The notes: generated by a model from the letters alone, not told the origin. Positions 11,555-23,234 are shown, counted from the first letter of the stretch. The stretch: DNA of 64,000 nucleotides from Cephalopachus bancanus (GCA_027257055.1 JAPVLO010000056.1:6560501-6624500); one strand, 5' to 3'. A program made the numbers and translations.

Positions 11555-11795
11555 AATAATAACAACCGTAATCATGATGATACGATGGAGTACTTATTCT
11601 AGGCCAGTTCCTACTCTAAGCACCTGAGAGATATTAATTCTTTTAAACCTCACAGCATCTCTGTGAGGTTGGTACTATTATCATCTCATTTTATGGATAA
11701 AGAGATAGAGGCACAATGAGTTCACAAGGTAAGTGGCAGAGCTAAGAGTGGTCCCAGGCAGTCTGGTTATCTGCTAAACCACACTGCTCCCAAAA
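11555..11795 (-). mobile_element. MIR, antisense, near full length
   Basis: 'cctactctaagcacctgag', 'aaacctcacagcatctctg', 'tcattttatggataaagag', 'aagtggcagagctaagagt', 'caggcagtctggttat' cover reversed MIR nearly end to end. Confidence 0.85.
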
Positions 11796-11984
11796 AGGAG
11801 ATTCAGGGTCATATGATATCAATGAACAGAGAACCACACCAATATAAGAGTCTCCTTTACCCCAGAAATAATGACGCCTGGAAGGTTTATAGAACCCTGC
11901 CATTTGTAAAAAGGACTCACACATTAATCGTCTTGATTGATTCCCTTAAAGTAGCCTGGATGGATATTTTTATCGATACTGTAC

Positions 11985-12115
11985 TTGTTCTTGCATTCAT
12001 TCGACAAATACGTATGGAGCACTTTCTCTGAGCTAGCTTTGGAGAAAGAGTAGACATCAAAAAAGGATGTCACCCTTGCCTTCCTGGAGCTTACTAAAAA
12101 CAGACAGGACTTTCT
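11985..12115 (-). mobile_element. L2 LINE 3' end, antisense
   Basis: 'attcattcgacaaatacg', 'tggagcactttctctgagct', 'cttgccttcctggagcttac' match reversed L2 tail. Confidence 0.6.
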
Positions 12116-12329
12116 TTAAGAAATAATCGCATGAGTCAGTAATTACAAATGGTGCTAAGAACTATGAATTATAAGAGCATACAACAGGGAATGGCCTGCT
12201 CAGATGTTCTGGGACTCACTGACAGAACTAGCCTGGAAGATATTCCTAGGGAAGTTATTTGAGCTGAAGTCCAAGTACAATGAGAATTTATTTAAATGTG
12301 ACCCTATCAGTAAAAACCACCCTATTTAA

Positions 12330-12520
12330 AACTGGAAGCCCTTTTCATACTCCTTACCCAATTTTATTTTTCCATGTCAATTAAATCTTATTATGTTTGT
12401 CTATGGTCTGAGTCCCCCCTCCCATTAGAACATATATGCTATGAGGTTTTTTAATCAGTTGCATTCACTCAAGTATTCAGCACATAGCCTTTCAACAACA
12501 CTTATTGAATGGATGGATAA
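12330..12520 (+). mobile_element. L2 LINE 3' end
   Basis: 'cccctcccattagaacatat', 'caagtattcagcacatagcc', 'aacacttattgaatggatgg' follow the L2 tail. Confidence 0.55.
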
Positions 12521-12999
12521 ACAAAGGAACTAGTGGAAGGGGCTGGGGGCATAGGGGCTGGCAGTCGGGGGGATTTCTCGGTAGAGACATGTCCCTTTCA
12601 AAGGTCCTAAGGCAGAAGAGCATGTCAAGCTTTTGAAGGAACTCAAGAAGGCCAGTGGGTCTGGAGTCCAGAGAACAGAGCAGGTGAGAAGGGGGCAGGA
12701 GGTGGGATGGAAAGGAAAGACTGGGCCATTTTATGAGAAAATGGAAATCCCCAGCTTGGTCATTGCTGGGGAGTAGAGAGCTACTTTCACCTGGTAGAAA
12801 AATGGTGTAGCATGAACAGACAACGGGTGCAGTAGAATACTCAGATTGGAGAAATATTCAATAGATTTTTAAAAGCTGGTCACTTAACATGCTTGAAGCA
12901 GAAAAGTTTGATGGAGAGGGTTGATTTACGAGCAGCTGGATATTAATGCAAGGGAAGTCAAAGGGCACGAATTTTGTAGAGTTTCCTAATTCTAGTTTG
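12521..12999. other. Ancient repeat-like block, unassigned
   Basis: 'aaggtcctaaggcagaagag', 'aactcaagaaggccagtggg', 'gactgggccattttatgag' resembles a widespread mammalian repeat, possibly an extension of the L2-like family at 6.0 and 21.3 kb. No gene seen. Confidence 0.35.
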
Positions 13000-14085
13000 T
13001 TAAAATATAATATTGAAAAAGTAGCACCCTAGATCATTTACTGTCTCAGTTAGAGATAATTGATATTGTGGCAAATGGCCAGCATTGTTGGCCAAAGGAG
13101 AATCTTACAGGAGGCCAGCAGCATCAGACATTCTAGGGCCCACTGATGGATTCCTACCTGCCTGCCCTAAAGCATCTTTGTCCTCTTACAGGAAAAAGCA
13201 AAGCGTTCCTTAGCCAGGGGGATGGACGGTTTTCTCTTTTATGTCCCTACTCCAGGCTCAGAAGAGAGGAGGGCCGTGTCTTTTAATTAAAACAGATCTT
13301 TGTCAAACTAGTGTTTTGACTCAAAGCTTATTTAATAGACTCCCAGACTATGCCTAACATGTGGTAAGAGTCATGAAACCGTGTGGCACAGTTTTACAGA
13401 AGGTGCTTTGGGCTTGCTTCTGTCAAACAAATTAAATGCCTGCACTTCATACACTTTACAAGACCAAATTAAACACTCGTCAAAGGGAAGATGCCTTTTA
13501 ATGTGCAGTGCCTGCAGCCTCGTTGAACTAGCTAGCTTTCTCCACAAATCCCAGGCTGTCTCAGCTGAATACATGAGCATGGCATTTTATCTCCTAAGCA
13601 GTCGTTTCTAAGATTTAGGTCTTTCCTACAAGGATGCTTCTTGTTCCAGCCATTCTGGAATTCTAGTTAGCACATAGAAGGTCTTAGCTGCCACACGTAG
13701 CTTATTCTTGCAAATAAACGTTGTCATTGATGTCAGTTATCCATCTTTCCCAGGAAGCAATTTATAGTAAATTAAACAAGACTGGCATTCCAGAAGCCCT
13801 TCCCAGACTGTTCATAAATGGCACTCTGGTAACTTACTACAGGATCCCATTTTCTGACATGGTCACTGCTAATTTCTTCTCTTGCAGTAAACTAGAGCTA
13901 TCTAGCACTCCAGTTAGATTAAAATCTCGACAAAACCTGACATCAGCATGCCAGGTCGTGGTTTTGACAGCTGGGTATTTACCTGGGAAATGCTTTGATG
14001 AAGTAGTTTCTTGCTCTAAGTTATTTCCTTATGTTCCCAGTCCTTATATTCATTCTGAAATCTTACATGCCAAAGGCTAAAAGAG
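13000..14085. promoter_or_regulatory. Candidate conserved noncoding block
   Basis: About 1 kb without a recognisable transposon inside a region otherwise saturated with them. Balanced composition, with AT-rich motifs such as 'caaacaaattaaatgcctgc' (13427) and 'gtaaattaaacaagac' (13766). The 119-codon plus frame at 13721-14080 has no recognisable domain and I do not accept it as coding. An enhancer role is inference from repeat exclusion and texture only. Confidence 0.3.
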
Positions 14086-14103
14086 ACCTTGAAAGATCAT
14101 CTA

Positions 14104-14575
14104 CCCAAGTAATTCTCAATTATAAGTCATCTTAACAGATGCATTAGAATTACTAGAAGCACTTATTAAAAATATAATTTCCCAGGCCAGGCATGGTGAC
14201 TTACACCTGTACTCCCAGCCCTATGGGAGACTGAGGTGGGAGGATTCCTTGAACCCAGGAGTTGGAGACTAGTCTGGGCAGCATAGTGAGACCTCATCTC
14301 TCAAAAAAAAAATCAAAAAATGACTTGGGCACGGTGGCACATGCCTGTAGTCTCAGCTACACAGGAGGCTGCAGTGAGCCTTGAACATGCCACTACACTC
14401 CAGCCTGGGTAACAGAGTGAGACCCCAACACCCAAAAAAAGTGCAATTTTTTCAGACCCCACACCAGACCTACTGAAAAGAAGCTCTGGTTATGGGGTCC
14501 AGGGATCCACATTAAAAATAAGTTCCTCAAGTGAGTTTGACCCTTCACCACCATGTTTGGAAACCACTGAATTCT
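14104..14575 (+). mobile_element. MER5A-like hAT element split by an Alu
   Basis: 14110-14182 ('aagtaattctcaattataag', 'gcattagaattactagaagc') is the left part and 14441-14575 ('cagacctactgaaaag', 'atggggtccagggatccac', 'tttggaaaccactg') the right part of a MER5A-type non-autonomous hAT element. The terminal 'ggaaaccactg' mirrors the 5' 'cagtggttctc' of the family. The Alu between them inserted later, with 'ataatttcccag' / 'gcaattttttcag' as a decayed target duplication. Confidence 0.7.
14185..14440 (+). mobile_element. Alu (old), nested in MER5A
   Basis: Old Alu with shortened right arm, ending 'gagaccccaacaccc' before the A run. Interrupts the MER5A-like element. Confidence 0.9.
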
Positions 14576-14984
14576 CATCTCCCTCTTACTGCCAAGTCAG
14601 GGATAATATCCCCTTGTCAGACGAATCCTTATATAAGGATGTGATAAATAGTGCCCCCTTTTTATGACTATTTACAAGCAGGGAAAGGTCTCGAGTAGCC
14701 AGCATTCGTTTCATATCTTCGTTCTATGATCTGGGTTACGTAGGTATAACATTACAGGGAAGGGTAATTCAACATTCAAGTCTGTACCCAAAGGGTTCAA
14801 ATCTAGCAGTGGGAAATAGTGGCTGGAGCTTCCAGGTGAGATGAGAATCAACACCAAGCACCCCATGTGTCCACTTAGAGTGGGACTCCAGCAAAGAGCT
14901 GCTCTAAATAGGAAGCAAGTCCTAGACCGTCAGGGAGGAGGCCAGGAAAAGTTGGGTAAAAGATGGAGAACAAGACAGGTAATT

Positions 14985-15225
14985 ATAATAATGGCTTACT
15001 ATGTGCCAAGTACTATTCTAAGCACTTTCCATGGACTAAACCATTGAATCCCGAAGTGACCCTTCTTCCCAGGCACTATTATGAACTCCTTTTATAAATG
15101 AGGAAACTAAAGCACAGAAGGTTTAAGAAACTTGCTCAAAACCACACAGCTAGTAAGCAGCACAGCTGGAATTCAGGCCCAGGCAGAGTGGCTCTAGAAT
15201 TGCACACCTTTTATCATTAAAACAT
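14985..15225 (-). mobile_element. MIR, antisense, near full length
   Basis: 'ttactatgtgccaagtacta', 'tctaagcactttccatgg', 'aaatgaggaaactaaagcac', 'accacacagctagtaagcag' follow reversed MIR very closely. Confidence 0.88.
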
Positions 15226-15260
15226 ATCACTTACCAGCAGGCTGATCATTGGGACAGTCA

Positions 15261-15530
<270 letters not shown>

Positions 15531-15740
15531 GACGGTCGAGTCAAAAGCCTGGGCATGCGAACAAAGTCAGTCATTAAGAGAAAACTGCATCTTGGCGAAC
15601 ACTTCAGACACAATGAATCCCAAACCTTGTAACAGCAAGACCGATTTCAGACCAGCCTTGCCCTAAGATGGAGTGAGGGCTCCTCCTGTGGTCCCTGCTC
15701 TGGAAGGGACTGTCTCAGGAAAGATGGGGCTGGATATTGT

Positions 15741-16133
15741 CTTCTCAGCTTGGATTTCCATAACAAAATGCCATAGACTGAGTGGCGTAAAACACAGAGA
15801 TGTAATTTCTTGCAGTTCTGGAGGTTAGAAGCCTGAGTTCAGAGTGCCAGCATGCTCAGGTTCTGGTGAGGGCTCTCTTCCTGGCTTGCAGACAGCCTCC
15901 TTCCTGCTGTGTCTTCACAAGGCCTTTCACTGGTATGTGCACAGGGGGAGAGAAAAAGAGCTCTCACTCTTCCTCTTCTCATAAGACCATCAATCCTACC
16001 AGGATAGAATCCTGCTCTAATGGTCTCATTTGACCTTAATTACCTCCTAAAAGCCCTGTCTCTAACTCTAGTCACATTGGGGGTTAGGGCTTCAGCATGT
16101 GAATTTGGGGGGACATGCTTCAGTTCAGAACAG
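15741..16133 (-). mobile_element. MLT1A-like LTR (ERVL-MaLR), antisense
   Basis: Complete antisense MLT1A pattern: 'tttccataacaaaatgccat', 'cttgcagttctggaggttag', 'gctctcttcctggcttgcag', 'ccttaattacctcctaaaag', 'cacattgggggttagggctt'. It is a solo LTR with no internal retroviral genes. Confidence 0.88.
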
Positions 16134-16515
16134 GCATTTAGATGTAATGGGCATCCAGGAATCTAAGCAAGTCAAATTCACAGAAGTAGAGAGGAGAACG
16201 ATGGTCATCTGGGGCTTGGTTGGGGGTGGGAGGTGAGGAGGAGATTGAGAAGGACACAAAATTTTAATTAGACAAGAGGAATCACTTCAAGAGAGTTATT
16301 GTAAAAAGTGGTGACTATAGTTAATAGCAATCCATGTGTTCTTGGAAAGCTCCAAGAGTCGGTTTTAAGAATTTGCACCACAAAAAAGAAAAAAAAAGTT
16401 TGTGAAGTAATTGATACATTAATTAGCTCGATGTAGTCATCTCACAATGTGTATGTATTTCCAAACATGTTGTTCACCATAAATATATGCAATTTTTATT
16501 TGTCAATTTAAAAAA
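16134..16515 (+). mobile_element. L1 3' UTR (L1MA/L1PB-like)
   Basis: 'gtggtgactatagttaatag', 'cattaattagctcgatgtag', 'ttcaccataaatatatgcaa', 'ttttatttgtcaattta' match the L1 3' UTR end, sense strand. No ORF2 remains. Confidence 0.8.
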
Positions 16516-16538
16516 GAAAGAAGGAGGCTGAAGAAGGA

Positions 16539-16840
16539 GATGGGGCATGGTGGCTCACATTTGTAATCCCAGCACTTTGGGAGGCCAATGGGGAAAGAAT
16601 CCCTTGAGCCCAGGAGTTTGAGACTCACCTGTGCAACACAGCAAGAACTCATCTCTACAATATTTTTTTAAAAATTGTTAACCAGGCGTGGTTGCACACA
16701 CCTGTTGTCTCAGCTACTTGGGGGGCTGAGGCGGAAGGATCGCCTGAGCCCATCAGGTTGAGACTGTAGTGGCCATGAGTGTGCCACTGCACTCCAGCCT
16801 GGGCAACAGAGTGAGATGCTGATTCAAAATAATAATAAAA
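16539..16840 (+). mobile_element. Alu
   Basis: Dimer with 'caatatttttttaaaaat' linker and right arm 'gaggcggaaggatcgcctg', intermediate between AluJ and the private lineage. Inserted right behind the L1 3' end. Confidence 0.93.
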
Positions 16841-17221
16841 ACTTAACAAGAAAGGAAAAGAAATCTCTATGTTGCATGTGCTGCATTGGGCTAAGCTCCC
16901 AGGGAAATAAGCTCAGAGTCCCCTGACTAGAGGTGATGAGGCTGCAATATGCTCCCACTCCCTCTTGCTGGGAACAAGTTTGATGGGAAAACAGGAAAAT
17001 GGCTATGATGCATTGCCAAAGGAGCAGGCCTAGGACCCCTGAGAGAAGGGCTCTGGAATGCAGATGCATCCAGGTGTCAGGCAGATTAACAAAAGCCTGA
17101 AGCAGACCGGGTGAGGCAGGACTGGAGGGGACAAGCCTCATCCTAAGGACAGCCCATCGGTTGCTGTCTACATGAGGAATGTAGGGTCAGTGGAGATGGA
17201 GTTTTATTTGTTTATTTGTTT

Positions 17222-17508
17222 GTTTTTAGTTGGAGTCTCATTCTGTCACCCAGGCTGGAGTGCAGTGGCACACTCATGGCCACCACAGTCTCAATCTACT
17301 GGGCTCAAGTGATCCTTCTGCCTCAGCTTTCCAAGGAGCTGGAACCACAGGCATGTACAACAATGCCCAACTTACTTTTTGGTTCATTGTAGAAACGAGG
17401 TCTCCCCAAGTTGCCCAGACTGGTCTCGAACTCCTGGACTCAGACAATCCTCTTGCCTCTGTCTCCCAATGTACTGGGATTACAGGTGTGAGCCACTGCA
17501 CCTGGCTA
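17222..17508 (-). mobile_element. Alu, antisense
   Basis: Begins 'agttggagtctcattctgtc' after a T-rich stretch and ends 'gagccactgcacctggct'. Complete dimer; the 131-codon plus frame over it is only antisense Alu. Confidence 0.95.
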
Positions 17509-17629
17509 GAGAAAAATCTTCATTTTTTTAAAGCAAAAAAATTAGAATTTTATGTAAAATCTCCCCATTTTCAAATGTCTACCTGTAAAGACACATGTCC
17601 AAAGAAGAATCTCATCCCTTATTAGCCTG

Positions 17630-17745
17630 AGTTTCCTCATCAGTAAAATAAGGATTACAGTAACATGTCTCATAGGACTTTTTTAGAAGATCAAATGAAA
17701 TAAGGTATATAAAATGCTTTGCAAACTATAAAGTGCTGTATAGTA
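17630..17745 (+). mobile_element. MIR fragment
   Basis: 'gagtttcctcatcagtaaaa', 'catgtctcataggactttt' and 'caaactataaagtgctgta' fit the MIR core and 3' half. Confidence 0.65.
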
Positions 17746-17867
17746 TTAACAAAGACACCCTCAAAAAGCAAGTTGTCTCCAGCGGTGGTGGTGATGTATT
17801 GAACAGCAGAGCACCACAAACCTACAGAATCTGCACAATAGCAAGGGGGATCTTTTTAAAACATAAA

Positions 17868-18148
17868 TCAGGCTGTATGCAGTGACACACCAGTAATCCC
17901 AACACTTTGGAAGGTTAAGGAAGGAAGATCTCTTGAGTCCAGGAGTTTGAGACCAGCCTTGGCAGCATTTTTGTCTCTACAAAAATCAAAAAACTTAGCC
18001 AGGTGTGGAGGCGTGCACCTGTAGTTCCAGCTACTTGAGAGGCTGAAGCAGAAGAATCACCTGAGCCCAAGGAGTTTGAGGCTGCAGAGAGCTGTGATTG
18101 TGCCACCGCACTCCAGTCTGGGTGACAGAGTGAGACCTTAACCAAAAA
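17868..18148 (+). mobile_element. Alu (old)
   Basis: Decayed dimer starting 'caggctgtatgcagtgacac' and ending 'gagaccttaacc' before the A tail. Confidence 0.9.
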
Positions 18149-18199
18149 AATACATATTTTATTATATATTATTATTTTATTATAAATAACATAAAATAA

Positions 18200-18720
18200 T
18201 GTATATGTCAGATTATATCCTTTCTGACTTAAAAATCTTCTAATGACTTCCCTTCCCGAAATAAATTCTAGTGTTTCCTTGGCTTTGAAAGCTATGGCAT
18301 GATCCAGGTACTTTAACCCGTCGGTCCCTTTTTCTCTTCCTTAGCTAAGGACTTCTTAGGACCCTGGCACTAGACAATTGCTTGGTTGGAGCCCTGACTT
18401 TCTGCATGGTGGTTTCAGGTTTATCATTTGGCTTCCAGGTTAGCGTCACAGTCTGAGAGGTGCCCCCGTCCAGAAGAGCCACCTGGTTACTCACTCTTAG
18501 CAATAGTACCCTGTTTGATTCCTGGCATAGCCTGTCTCGCCATCTGATATGGTTCTTGATTTCTATCGGTTTGCTTATTTCACAAATGCATCTCCCCACT
18601 AAGCATAAGCTCCAATAAAGAAGGACCTGCATAATCTTATTCAACACGGCACCCACCAGCCTCTGAAACAGTGTCTGGAACATGAGTGGAATTAGTAAAT
18701 ATTGACTGACTGAAAGAATA
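18200..18720 (+). mobile_element. L2 LINE fragments
   Basis: 18215-18310 matches an internal L2 stretch ('ctaatgacttcccttcccg', 'gctatggcatgatccagg'). 18560-18720 matches the tail ('agcataagctccaataaag', 'cagtgtctggaacatgagtg', 'gtaaatattgactgactg'). The middle is too diverged to assign. Confidence 0.45.
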
Positions 18721-18779
18721 GAGACTGGGAATTGGTCTTGTACTAGAAAGTTTAGTAGAGCAGGAGAAACAATGTGTGA

Positions 18780-18905
18780 CTGGGACTGGCAGTTTCCTGG
18801 GTTCCACTCCAGATTCACTGACCCAGAACCTCTACAAATATGGCCCAGGTATCTGGATTGACCCATGTGTCAGCAGATGATTCTAAGGCAGGTGATCTCA
18901 GAATA
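18780..18905 (-). mobile_element. MER5-like hAT fragment (weak)
   Basis: 'tgacccagaacctctac', 'ggcccaggtatctgg' and 'gatgattctaaggcaggtg' recall the internal and end part of MER5-type elements. Confidence 0.35.
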
Positions 18906-19570
18906 TGCTTTTTTTAAAAACACTGGGTTTAGAAGTCAAAAACTGAGTTCTAGATCCTATTTACTTCACAAAGTTTTCATGGGGATGCAAGATAATGGCT
19001 GGTAAAGTTCTTTGCCTGTGTCCTGACTTACATACAAATCCAAAGTGTTTCCATCGCCTTCTTGCCAGGGGCCTGCAATATGTGCACTCAGGAAAGAGAA
19101 CTCCCTAAGCTCTGAGACAGCTTCAGTCAACATGGAGACCTTCCTACCGTGGAGATGGGCAAGTCTGCTCCCTCTTCCACAGGACACAGCTTCAAGGACT
19201 GAAGATGACTATACTGGCTCCTTTTAGCATTTCTGGCTCTTTAGCCATTCTTAAGCCATGGTAACCTGCATGTATTTCAGTCTGCTCATGGCAGTTTTAC
19301 AGTATAGATTATTATAATTTAATAAAGCATCCCATTATGATCTGTTTAAAATAGTTACCATGGTATCATTACATAGTAACTATGTATAATGAATATTATT
19401 TTTTTAAAAAAAGATCACGACTATGGTCTCAGGGTCAAGCATTCAAGAATTTGATTTCTTCTCAGCTCACTAAAAAGAAAGCATACTCTTGAGGAAAGAA
19501 GCATCTGGAGAATTTCACAAAAGACTGCAGTAGAAACTAGAAAGGCCCGTGTATCAATCTATGATAAATA
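18906..19570. other. Unique sequence, no gene seen
   Basis: Nothing recognised. AT-rich with a short imperfect T/A tract near 19400. Confidence 0.4.
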
Positions 19571-19574
19571 GAAT

Positions 19575-19785
19575 CATAACAATGACTAATATGTATTGAG
19601 CCCTAAGAGACAAGTATTGCCACACACTATCTTATTTAATACCACTGCATAGTAGGGATCATGATTCTCCCCCTATGATAGGTAAGAATTGTCAAAGCAT
19701 TAGCAACTTGCCCCAAAAATCACCAAATTAGCACTTCACAAACTTGGTTTTAAAGCCAGGCAGCTGGCTGACCGCAAGGTCATGT
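19575..19785 (-). mobile_element. MIR, antisense
   Basis: 'actaatatgtattgagccct', 'cacactatcttatttaatac', 'gcaacttgccccaaaaatca', 'ggttttaaagccaggcagc' follow reversed MIR. Confidence 0.7.
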
Positions 19786-20039
19786 ATGTATCCACTGATT
19801 ACATCATACTGAAAGGCTTCTATCCTCTGATACCATACCAGTTGGTCCACTCTGGTTCTTCATTCACCATGTTTTATGCTAGCCATCCATTTCCCTTCAG
19901 ATGAACACCTTCTCTTTTTGGACATAATACCATTGATGATGTCACAGTTAGATTCTATTTGCATCTCCAGTTTCATCCCTTGAAGGTATTTTTGTTTATA
20001 TCTAATTCCATCCATTATGTGTGTTGATTTTGCAATTTA

Positions 20040-20345
20040 AGACTTTGGATTTTGGTCAAGGGGAGTTCCTTGATGCCTATAACTTTATTTAATGATCAAC
20101 TAAACCCCTATAAATATTTTTCCAGTCTACTGACATAAAGCTTGGCTTGTATACTTGTGACATTGACCTTCCTTTAATCTAAATGCAGAACTTTGCATAT
20201 ATCCCTGTGGGATATCATCTTGTGGTTTTTGGACCAGCATTCTAGCTTGTCAAGATTATTTTAAATATTGATGATAGCATCTGCAGTATTAGCTATTCCT
20301 CCCAGCTTTCTGTCATGCGTAGATTTTATTAAATGAAACATCCAT
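20040..20345 (-). mobile_element. CR1/L3-like LINE fragment, antisense, RT region
   Basis: The stretch 'ctttgcatatatccctgtgg', 'cattctagcttgtcaagatt', 'agtattagctattcctccc', 'agctttctgtcatgcgtag' matches, in order, the antisense of CR1-type LINEs (L3 in mammals). On the minus strand the last part corresponds to the reverse-transcriptase motif F-A-D-D-T-K-L-G, here decayed to read about 'STHDRKLG', so both catalytic aspartates cannot be read intact. Very old, predating placental mammals if the assignment is right. Confidence 0.55.
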
Positions 20346-20420
20346 TCCTCATTGCAAATAATTGATAGAAATGGTGAGCTGTACAAAGTCAAGTATAGGT
20401 AATATGACAGGAGCAATTTT

Positions 20421-20669
20421 TCTTCTTTTTATTTTTATTTTTTCTTTTTGAGTTGGAATCTCACTCTGTCACCCAACCTGGAGGGCAGTGGCATACTCCC
20501 AGTCACCACAACCTTGATCTGCTGGGCTCAGGCAATCTTCTTGCTTCAGCCTTCCAAGTAGCTGGAACTACAGGCATGCACCACCACGCTCAGCTAATTT
20601 TTTTATTTATTTTAGAGATTAGGTCGTGCCAAGTTGCCCAAGCTGGTCTTGAACCTGTGGGCTCAGGCA
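20421..20669 (-). mobile_element. Alu, antisense, 5'-truncated
   Basis: Complete at the A-tail side ('gagttggaatctcactctgt') but stops in the left arm at 'gggctcaggca'. Target duplication 'acaggagcaattt' (20407-20419) and 'acaggaggaattt' (20671-20683) brackets the truncated body, so truncation happened at insertion rather than later. Confidence 0.92.
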
Positions 20670-20840
20670 AACAGGAGGAATTTCTTCAAAAGAAGTATGA
20701 TACTGGACCATGCATGAGGATATAAAATTAGTCACGAGAGTTGGCCCTACATGCACTACTGGAAAGAGTGATATCCTACCCTTCTCTGATATTCTCCATA
20801 ATGCCACATGTAGGCAAATGTACTAGTGTTATTATCAACA

Positions 20841-21129
20841 AATTTTTTTGAGTCAGAGTCTCACTCTGTCATCCAGGCTGGAGTGCAGTGGCACACTCAA
20901 GGCTCCAGCAGCCTAGACCTGCTGGGTTCAGGCAATCCGTCCACCTCAGCCTTCAGGGTAGCGGAAACTACAGGCATGTGCCACCCTGCCCGAATAATTT
21001 TTTGATTTATTGTAAAGATGAGGTCTTGCCAAGTTGCCCAGGTTGATCTTGAACACCTGGGCTCAGGCAAGTCTCTCTCCTCAGTCTCCCAAAGTGCTGG
21101 GATTACAGGTGTAAACCACCCCATCCGGC
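20841..21129 (-). mobile_element. Alu, antisense
   Basis: Full dimer from 'gagtcagagtctcactctgt' to 'aaaccaccccatccggc'. Same orientation as the neighbour at 20.4 kb. Confidence 0.93.
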
Positions 21130-21169
21130 AACACTTTTAATGTACCTTTTCATACATGTCCTTACATCT

Positions 21170-21470
21170 GATAATTCATTGCCTCAATAGTCAACAAATA
21201 TTGATTACTTATTATATAAAAATCACTGTGCATATGTGCTGGGGCTACCAAAATGGAAAATATTAAACTAATCACCATGGTGGGACAAATGCCATTCGAA
21301 GAGAATTGATATGGGAGATCATCAGGGAGACACATATCTGTGCTTGATAAAAGATCAAGAAAGGCTTCCTGAAGAAGATGACACCTGGGTAAATTTGAAA
21401 GTCAAACGTGAATTGGCCAGACAAGGAGATGGAGGTGAAGAGATTGTCAGGCCCTAAGGTCACAATGGAT
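21170..21470 (-). mobile_element. L2-like ancient repeat, antisense
   Basis: 'gtcaacaaatattgattact', 'gtgctggggctaccaaaatg', then 'aaggcttcctgaagaagat' and 'gtgaattggccagacaagg' follow the same order as the repeat at 6.0-6.9 kb. Confidence 0.5.
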
Positions 21471-21479
21471 GCCTAAGCC

Positions 21480-22789
21480 ATGTTAGAAGACTAGGGTTTA
21501 CATCAAAAAGATCAAAAGTGTTCATTAAGGACTCTGCCCCTGAAGTCTTCTCCATCCACTTAGACTTTCATCAATTCCTCCTGCCTTGAAAATTCTACAG
21601 TGGTTTTTTTCCATGCCATTCAGTTTGCCCCATAATAATATACTGACTTATAGTCATACCTCATTAATTTGCATATGGATCTGACATCCCCCAGTCTCAT
21701 GGAAGGGCACCCAGGATTGGAAGCAGGCCTCAGATTCTCACTATATCCCTTATACCATCTTTCACAGTTCTAGGCACCAGAGTGATGGACAGATTCTTTT
21801 TAAGAGTACATACAAGTATTTTGTCTGTTCATCAACATCTCTAGAAAGATACACTTGGTAATAGTGGCTACTTCGTGCTTGGCACCAAGAAAGGAAGCCA
21901 TTCAAGTCACATTCATCCTGTTCCCGCCAATAAAATTTTACGTTTATTTTGTTTAGGAATTGTTAAGCAGAATTTGTGGGATACTTATTTTTAAAACATG
22001 TTTTTAAATGTTTTATGATGGGAAATGTCAAACAGCTGCAAGGGAGTGGAGATCATAATCGTCAAGGTCAACAAATTCTTGATGAATTAAATAGAGGCAA
22101 TGGCCATGGATGGCAAACAATAGGCGATCAGAGAGGAGGTGATAACCAGGAAAAATGGCACACAGTCTGAGGGGCCTGGGACTAGCAGGTAAACACCATG
22201 AGGGCAAGGATTGCGTTTGTGCTATTCCTTCTTTGTCCCGACTGACCAGAAGATTCCCTAGTTTGTCTCTTGAGAAAATAAACAAATAAAATGTGCTCTA
22301 CTCAGAAGAACTGTAAATAGTAATTACCATGTGTATATTTAGTTGCACTTTCCAAAGACAAATTATTCTTTAGAATTCTTTGTTTAGGTTCCTGCATCCA
22401 TGGACTTGTATTGATTTTATGAGCAATTTCTCTATTCACTTCAAGATATAGTGAGCTCCGGAGGGCATGCAGAGCTGGGTTCGTACACAGTTTCACTTTA
22501 AGCAGTCAGGATAATAGAAAAGGGGCAGAGGATAGATTGGAACTTCCATGACAAGTCAGTCAGATTGATTAAGAATGACTTACTGGGCCCTTAGGAAAGC
22601 ATGCCACCATCTACTGGTGATGTCTGTCGGTCACAGGACCAGGAGGTGGTTAGTGGAATTCACAAGAGCCATACATAGGCTGTTCCTGATAGCTACTGCC
22701 CTTAACGTGTGCTTCTGAAAGATATTTTGGCACAGTGTAGATGTTCAACCTCACCCTTCACCCTACAAACTCTGCACCCATGCTTGGGA
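21480..22789. other. Unique sequence with one CTCF-like site
   Basis: No transposon or gene recognised over 1.3 kb. The minus frame 22028-22285 and plus frame 21976-22170 have no domain. The only site I single out is at 22604-22617. Confidence 0.4.
22604..22617 (-). promoter_or_regulatory. Candidate CTCF site
   Basis: Minus strand reads CCAGTAGATGGTGG, which fits the CTCF core CCASYAGRKGGCRS at 13 of 14 positions (T instead of C at position 12). It lies in a repeat-free stretch. Occupancy cannot be judged from sequence. Confidence 0.45.
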
Positions 22790-22981
22790 CTCCATCATTT
22801 TATTATATTTAACCCTTTTATTATGAAACAAAACATGTATACCTAAAACATGTTACTAAGCAAAAATGTACGAGAAACAGAAAAAAATTACAGTTTAACA
22901 ATTTGTCCAAAGTGAACATGTGTGATACCACCATCTAGCTCAAGAAACACAACATGGGCAGCATCTTAGAAACTCCTTCCA

Positions 22982-23234
22982 GCCGGGCTCGGTGGCTCAG
23001 CCTGTAATCCCGCACCTTTGGGAGGCTGAGGTGAGTGGATTGCCTGAGCCCGCGGGTTCGAGACCCGCCTGGGCAGCGAGACCTCATCTCTACAATAAAT
23101 CAAAAAAAATCAGCCGGGCGTGGTAGCACGCGCCTGTCATTCCGGCTACTCGGAAGGCTGAGGCGGAAGGATTGCCGGAGCCCAGCAGGTCGAGGCTGGG
23201 TGACAGAGTGAGACCCCAACTCAAAAAAAAAAGA
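22982..23234 (+). mobile_element. Alu, private lineage, 37-bp right-arm deletion
   Basis: Young-type left arm ('gcctgggcagcgagacctc', without 'aacttgg'). The right arm jumps from 'gtcgaggctg' to 'ggtgacagag', losing about 37 bp with 'ctg' shared at both edges. Short target duplication 'agaaact' on both sides. Confidence 0.94.

Noticed and set aside
13721..14080. 119-codon plus-strand frame in the repeat-free block
   Set aside because: Ends in ordinary sequence, no domain, no clear splice borders. A noncoding element is the more cautious reading.
17230..17625. 131-codon frame that looks like a hypothetical protein
   Set aside because: It is the antisense translation of an Alu, with the typical 'SVTQAGVQWH' pattern.
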